Shown one piece after another: positions 41,909 to 43,893 of a DNA stretch of 43,893 nt (position 1 is the first letter of the stretch; every line of letters starts with the position of its first letter). The DNA lies in assembly GCA_937871985.1 (NCBI GenBank), contig CALMPB010000348.1:1-43893 (forward strand), given 5' to 3'. Source of the stretch: an uncultured Burkholderiaceae bacterium (GTDB taxonomy: Bacteria > Pseudomonadota > Gammaproteobacteria > Burkholderiales > Burkholderiaceae). The notes below the pieces were generated by a model. That model did not search any database. It was not told the DNA's origin and saw only the letters and a program-made list of their open reading frames with translations. Position numbers and translations under genes: made by a program.

Positions 41909-42610
41909 ATGTTGTTTCGTCAATTTTTCGATGGTGCCTCGAGCACCTATACCTACCTGATTGCCAGTTCGCGGGGGCGCGAGGCGGTGCTTATCGATCC
42001 GGTGAAGGAGCAGGTTGCGCAATACCTGACCGCCATCGAGCAGCTTGGCTTGCGCCTTGTAAAGGCCATCGACACCCATACGCATGCCGATCACATAACC
42101 GGGCTCGGCGACTTGCGTGAGCGAACCGGCTGCCTGTCCATCATGGGCGAGTACACTCGGGCGGATTGCGTCTCGTGCCGGGTGGTCGATGGTGAAATTC
42201 TCGATACGGATGGCATCAAGCTGCAGGCGCTGTACACGCCGGGGCATACCAGCGAGTCATTCAGTTTCGTGCTTGCGCCCGATGCTCCGATAGCCGTGTT
42301 CAGCGGCGATGTGCTGATGATCCGCGGCACCGGCCGCACGGATTTCCAGAATGGCGATCCCGGCAAGTCCTGGGATTCCATCACTCAAACCTTGTTTGCC
42401 CTGCCCGATGATACGACCCTGTATCCCGCGCACGACTACAAAGGATGGACGGCATCGAGCATCGGCGAGGAGCGCCGCTTCAACCCGCGTTTGGCCGGCA
42501 AGACCCGCGAGCAGTACATCGAGATCATGAACAGCCTCGATCTGCCGGATCCGAAGATGATGGACGTGGCCATCCCGGCCAATCTCGCCTGTGGGCTCGA
42601 TGCCGGCTGA
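41909..42610 (+). CDS. Persulfide dioxygenase, ETHE1-like metallo-beta-lactamase fold
   Basis: A 233-residue enzyme that oxidises glutathione persulfide to sulfite and glutathione. Iron ligands and neighbours are visible: DTHTHADHITG (HxHxDH box), TPGHTSESFSF, the aspartate in FSGDVLMIRGTGRTDFQNG, and LYPAHDYKGW. The end (NPRLAGKTREQYIEIMNSLDLPDPKMMDVAIPANLACGL) is characteristic of ETHE1 rather than glyoxalase II. The ATG at 41909 follows an AGGGGTGG; a GTG at 41903 is also possible. No rhodanese or sulfide:quinone reductase gene is adjacent, so this is a stand-alone copy. Confidence 0.93.
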   Translation: MLFRQFFDGASSTYTYLIASSRGREAVLIDPVKEQVAQYLTAIEQLGLRLVKAIDTHTHADHITGLGDLRERTGCLSIMGEYTRADCVSCRVVDGEILDTDGIKLQALYTPGHTSESFSFVLAPDAPIAVFSGDVLMIRGTGRTDFQNGDPGKSWDSITQTLFALPDDTTLYPAHDYKGWTASSIGEERRFNPRLAGKTREQYIEIMNSLDLPDPKMMDVAIPANLACGLDAG

Positions 42611-42706
42611 TCTTGCCTTTGCCCCGCCGCGGTTGAATCGTTTGCGTATACTGCGGCTACGTGCTGGATTCGACGTAGTGTCATCATGCTTTATCAGGAT
42701 GGTCGC

Positions 42707-43771
42707 ATGCCCTTCAAGACTCAGTCGTTTACGATGTTTTGCGCCGCGGTGTTGGCGTCCAGCAGCATGCTCGCCGCCTCGGCGCAGGCCTGCACCCGCT
42801 TTGTCTACCACGGCGCGGGTGGCGAGGTCATTACGGCGCGTTCCATGGACTGGAAAACGGATGTCGGGACGAATCTATGGGTGTTCCCGCGCGGCATGCA
42901 GCGCTCCGGCGAGGCGGGGCCGAACTCGATCCATTGGGTCTCCAAATACGGCAGCGTAATCGCTTCGGGCTACGATATTTCCACCACGGACGGCATGAAC
43001 GAGGCCGGCCTGGTCGCCAACGTGCTCTGGCTGGTGGAGTCCTCGTATCCGGAGTACGACGGCACGGCTCCTGGCTTGTCGATTGCCGCCTGGGCGCAGT
43101 ATGTGCTTGATAACTTTGCGACCGTCCAGGCGGCGGTGGATGTGTTGCAGAAGCAGCCCTTTACCCTGGTGACTGATAACGTGCCGGGCGAAAAGCGGCT
43201 TGCCACCTTGCATCTTTCGCTTTCGGATGCATCGGGCGACAGTGCGATCATTGAGTACATCGACGGCAAGCAGGTCATTCATCACAGCCGCGACTATCAG
43301 GTAATGACCAACTCGCCGATCTTTGAAAAACAGCTTGCCATGGAGGAATACTGGAAGCAGATCGGCGGAACCGTCATGCTGCCCGGCACGAACCGCGCCG
43401 CCGACCGGTATGCGCGCGCCATGTTTTACGTGAACGCCATCCCGAAAAGCACGAACGAGGTCGAATCGATCGCCAGCGTCTTTTCCGTGATCCGCAATGT
43501 TTCGGTTCCCTATGGCCTGACCACTCCCGACCAGCCCAATATTTCCTCGACACGCTGGCGCACCGTCGCCGACCAGAAGCGCAAACGGTATTTTTTCGAA
43601 TCGGCATTGACGCCGAATGTCTTCTGGGTCGATTTGCAGAAACTGGATTTCTCGGAGAAAACGGGCAAGGTCCTGAAGCTGGATCTGGGCCCGAATCAAA
43701 CGCATATTTACTCCGGCATGGCCAACAGCCAATTCAAGCCAGCTCAGCCGTTCAAGTTCCTGGGGCTTTGA
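42707..43771 (+). CDS. Exported choloylglycine hydrolase / penicillin V acylase family enzyme
   Basis: A 354-residue N-terminal-nucleophile hydrolase. The ATG at 42707 has AGGA upstream; an ATG at 42686 lacks an SD. The signal peptide is cleaved at AQA|CTRF, exposing the catalytic cysteine as residue 1 of the mature enzyme. The Arg and Asp of the active site follow in ARSMDW (mature R17, D20). Later family features are GMNEAGLVANVLWL and SSTRWRTVADQ. Such periplasmic Gram-negative members cleave linear amides such as penicillin V, bile-salt conjugates or acyl-homoserine lactones; the true substrate cannot be read from sequence. It lies 96 bp after the persulfide dioxygenase gene. Confidence 0.9.
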   Translation: MPFKTQSFTMFCAAVLASSSMLAASAQACTRFVYHGAGGEVITARSMDWKTDVGTNLWVFPRGMQRSGEAGPNSIHWVSKYGSVIASGYDISTTDGMNEAGLVANVLWLVESSYPEYDGTAPGLSIAAWAQYVLDNFATVQAAVDVLQKQPFTLVTDNVPGEKRLATLHLSLSDASGDSAIIEYIDGKQVIHHSRDYQVMTNSPIFEKQLAMEEYWKQIGGTVMLPGTNRAADRYARAMFYVNAIPKSTNEVESIASVFSVIRNVSVPYGLTTPDQPNISSTRWRTVADQKRKRYFFESALTPNVFWVDLQKLDFSEKTGKVLKLDLGPNQTHIYSGMANSQFKPAQPFKFLGL

Positions 43772-43824
43772 GAGCCGTCGATGGGGCGGCGTGAGACAGT
43801 TCCATAAAAGCCAGCCAGTCCTAC

Positions 43825-43893
43825 TAAAACCGGTAGTTCACTCCCGCCTGCAGCGACTGCGCATTCACATTGCCCGTATGCAGCACGCCGTCA
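43825..43893 (-). CDS. C-terminus of an outer-membrane beta-barrel protein (partial)
   Basis: On the minus strand an open frame runs from the window edge to a TAG at 43825-43827. It encodes ...LHTGNVNAQSLQAGVNYRF, an alternating strand ending in Tyr-Arg-Phe, the signature last strand of porins and other Bam-inserted barrels. Only about 22 residues are visible, so the family (general porin, Opa-like barrel or other) cannot be told. It is convergent with the choloylglycine hydrolase gene. Confidence 0.65.

Overview
The window looks like a chromosomal stretch of a GC-rich betaproteobacterium, most likely Burkholderiales/Alcaligenaceae (Bordetella, Pusillimonas or Achromobacter type). The grounds are the gene repertoire and codon use: cytochrome b561, type II lumazine synthase, a branched-chain (LIV) type transporter next to aromatic catabolism, a narGHJI operon carrying a parvulin gene, DUF2789, and an ESPR-type trimeric autotransporter. 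No phage, transposase, CRISPR array or rRNA was seen. Everything is read by eye; no database search was run.

Layout. 1-4.7 kb: 3' part of a cytochrome b561 gene, an AraC-type regulator, and a classical (type Va) autotransporter with seven 50-residue repeats. 4.7-7.1 kb: tRNA-Cys(GCA), an FMN riboswitch with a probable Shine-Dalgarno-sequestering hairpin ahead of ribH (RibH2 type), a solitary ParB-like protein and a 93-residue parvulin. 7.2-19.4 kb: a catabolic block. A class V aminotransferase and a GntR/FCD regulator read left. A gentisate-dioxygenase-like bicupin, a Rid-family protein, a complete LIV-type ABC transporter and an arylformamidase-like hydrolase read right. A 3-hydroxybenzoate-6-hydroxylase-like flavoprotein and a DsbA/HCCA-isomerase::FAH fusion read left from the far end. 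Both outer promoter regions carry ATCGAT-centred palindromes (best copy TTTTTATCGATAAAAA), in each case as a pair 19 bp apart, which suggests one regulator controls the whole block.

19.5-28.4 kb: an MgtC/SapB membrane protein, an orphan receiver-AraC response regulator with a strong terminator, a 1859-residue trimeric autotransporter adhesin, and two lipoproteins (BamE/SmpA-OmlA-like and SecDF-P1-head-like) that may be accessory to the adhesin. 28.4-38.1 kb: a small conserved protein and the respiratory nitrate reductase operon narG-H-J-I-ppiC-narK on the minus strand, with a candidate FNR/Dnr box upstream. 38.1-43.9 kb: a GNAT acetyltransferase, a ChrR-like cupin overlapping an MFS transporter gene, DUF2789, a membrane-anchored protein of unknown function, an ETHE1-type persulfide dioxygenase, an exported choloylglycine/penicillin-V-acylase-family hydrolase, and the last codons of an outer-membrane barrel gene.

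The most interesting part is the 9-19 kb catabolic block. It has the logic of a gentisate-type pathway: ring 6-hydroxylation, 1,2-ring fission, then cis-trans isomerisation and cleavage. The Rid-like protein suggests an amino-substituted substrate such as 3-aminobenzoate going through 5-aminosalicylate. The Rid and FAH parts both appear to have lost signature catalytic residues and the isomerase is fused to the FAH domain, so the lower pathway may run differently from known ones.
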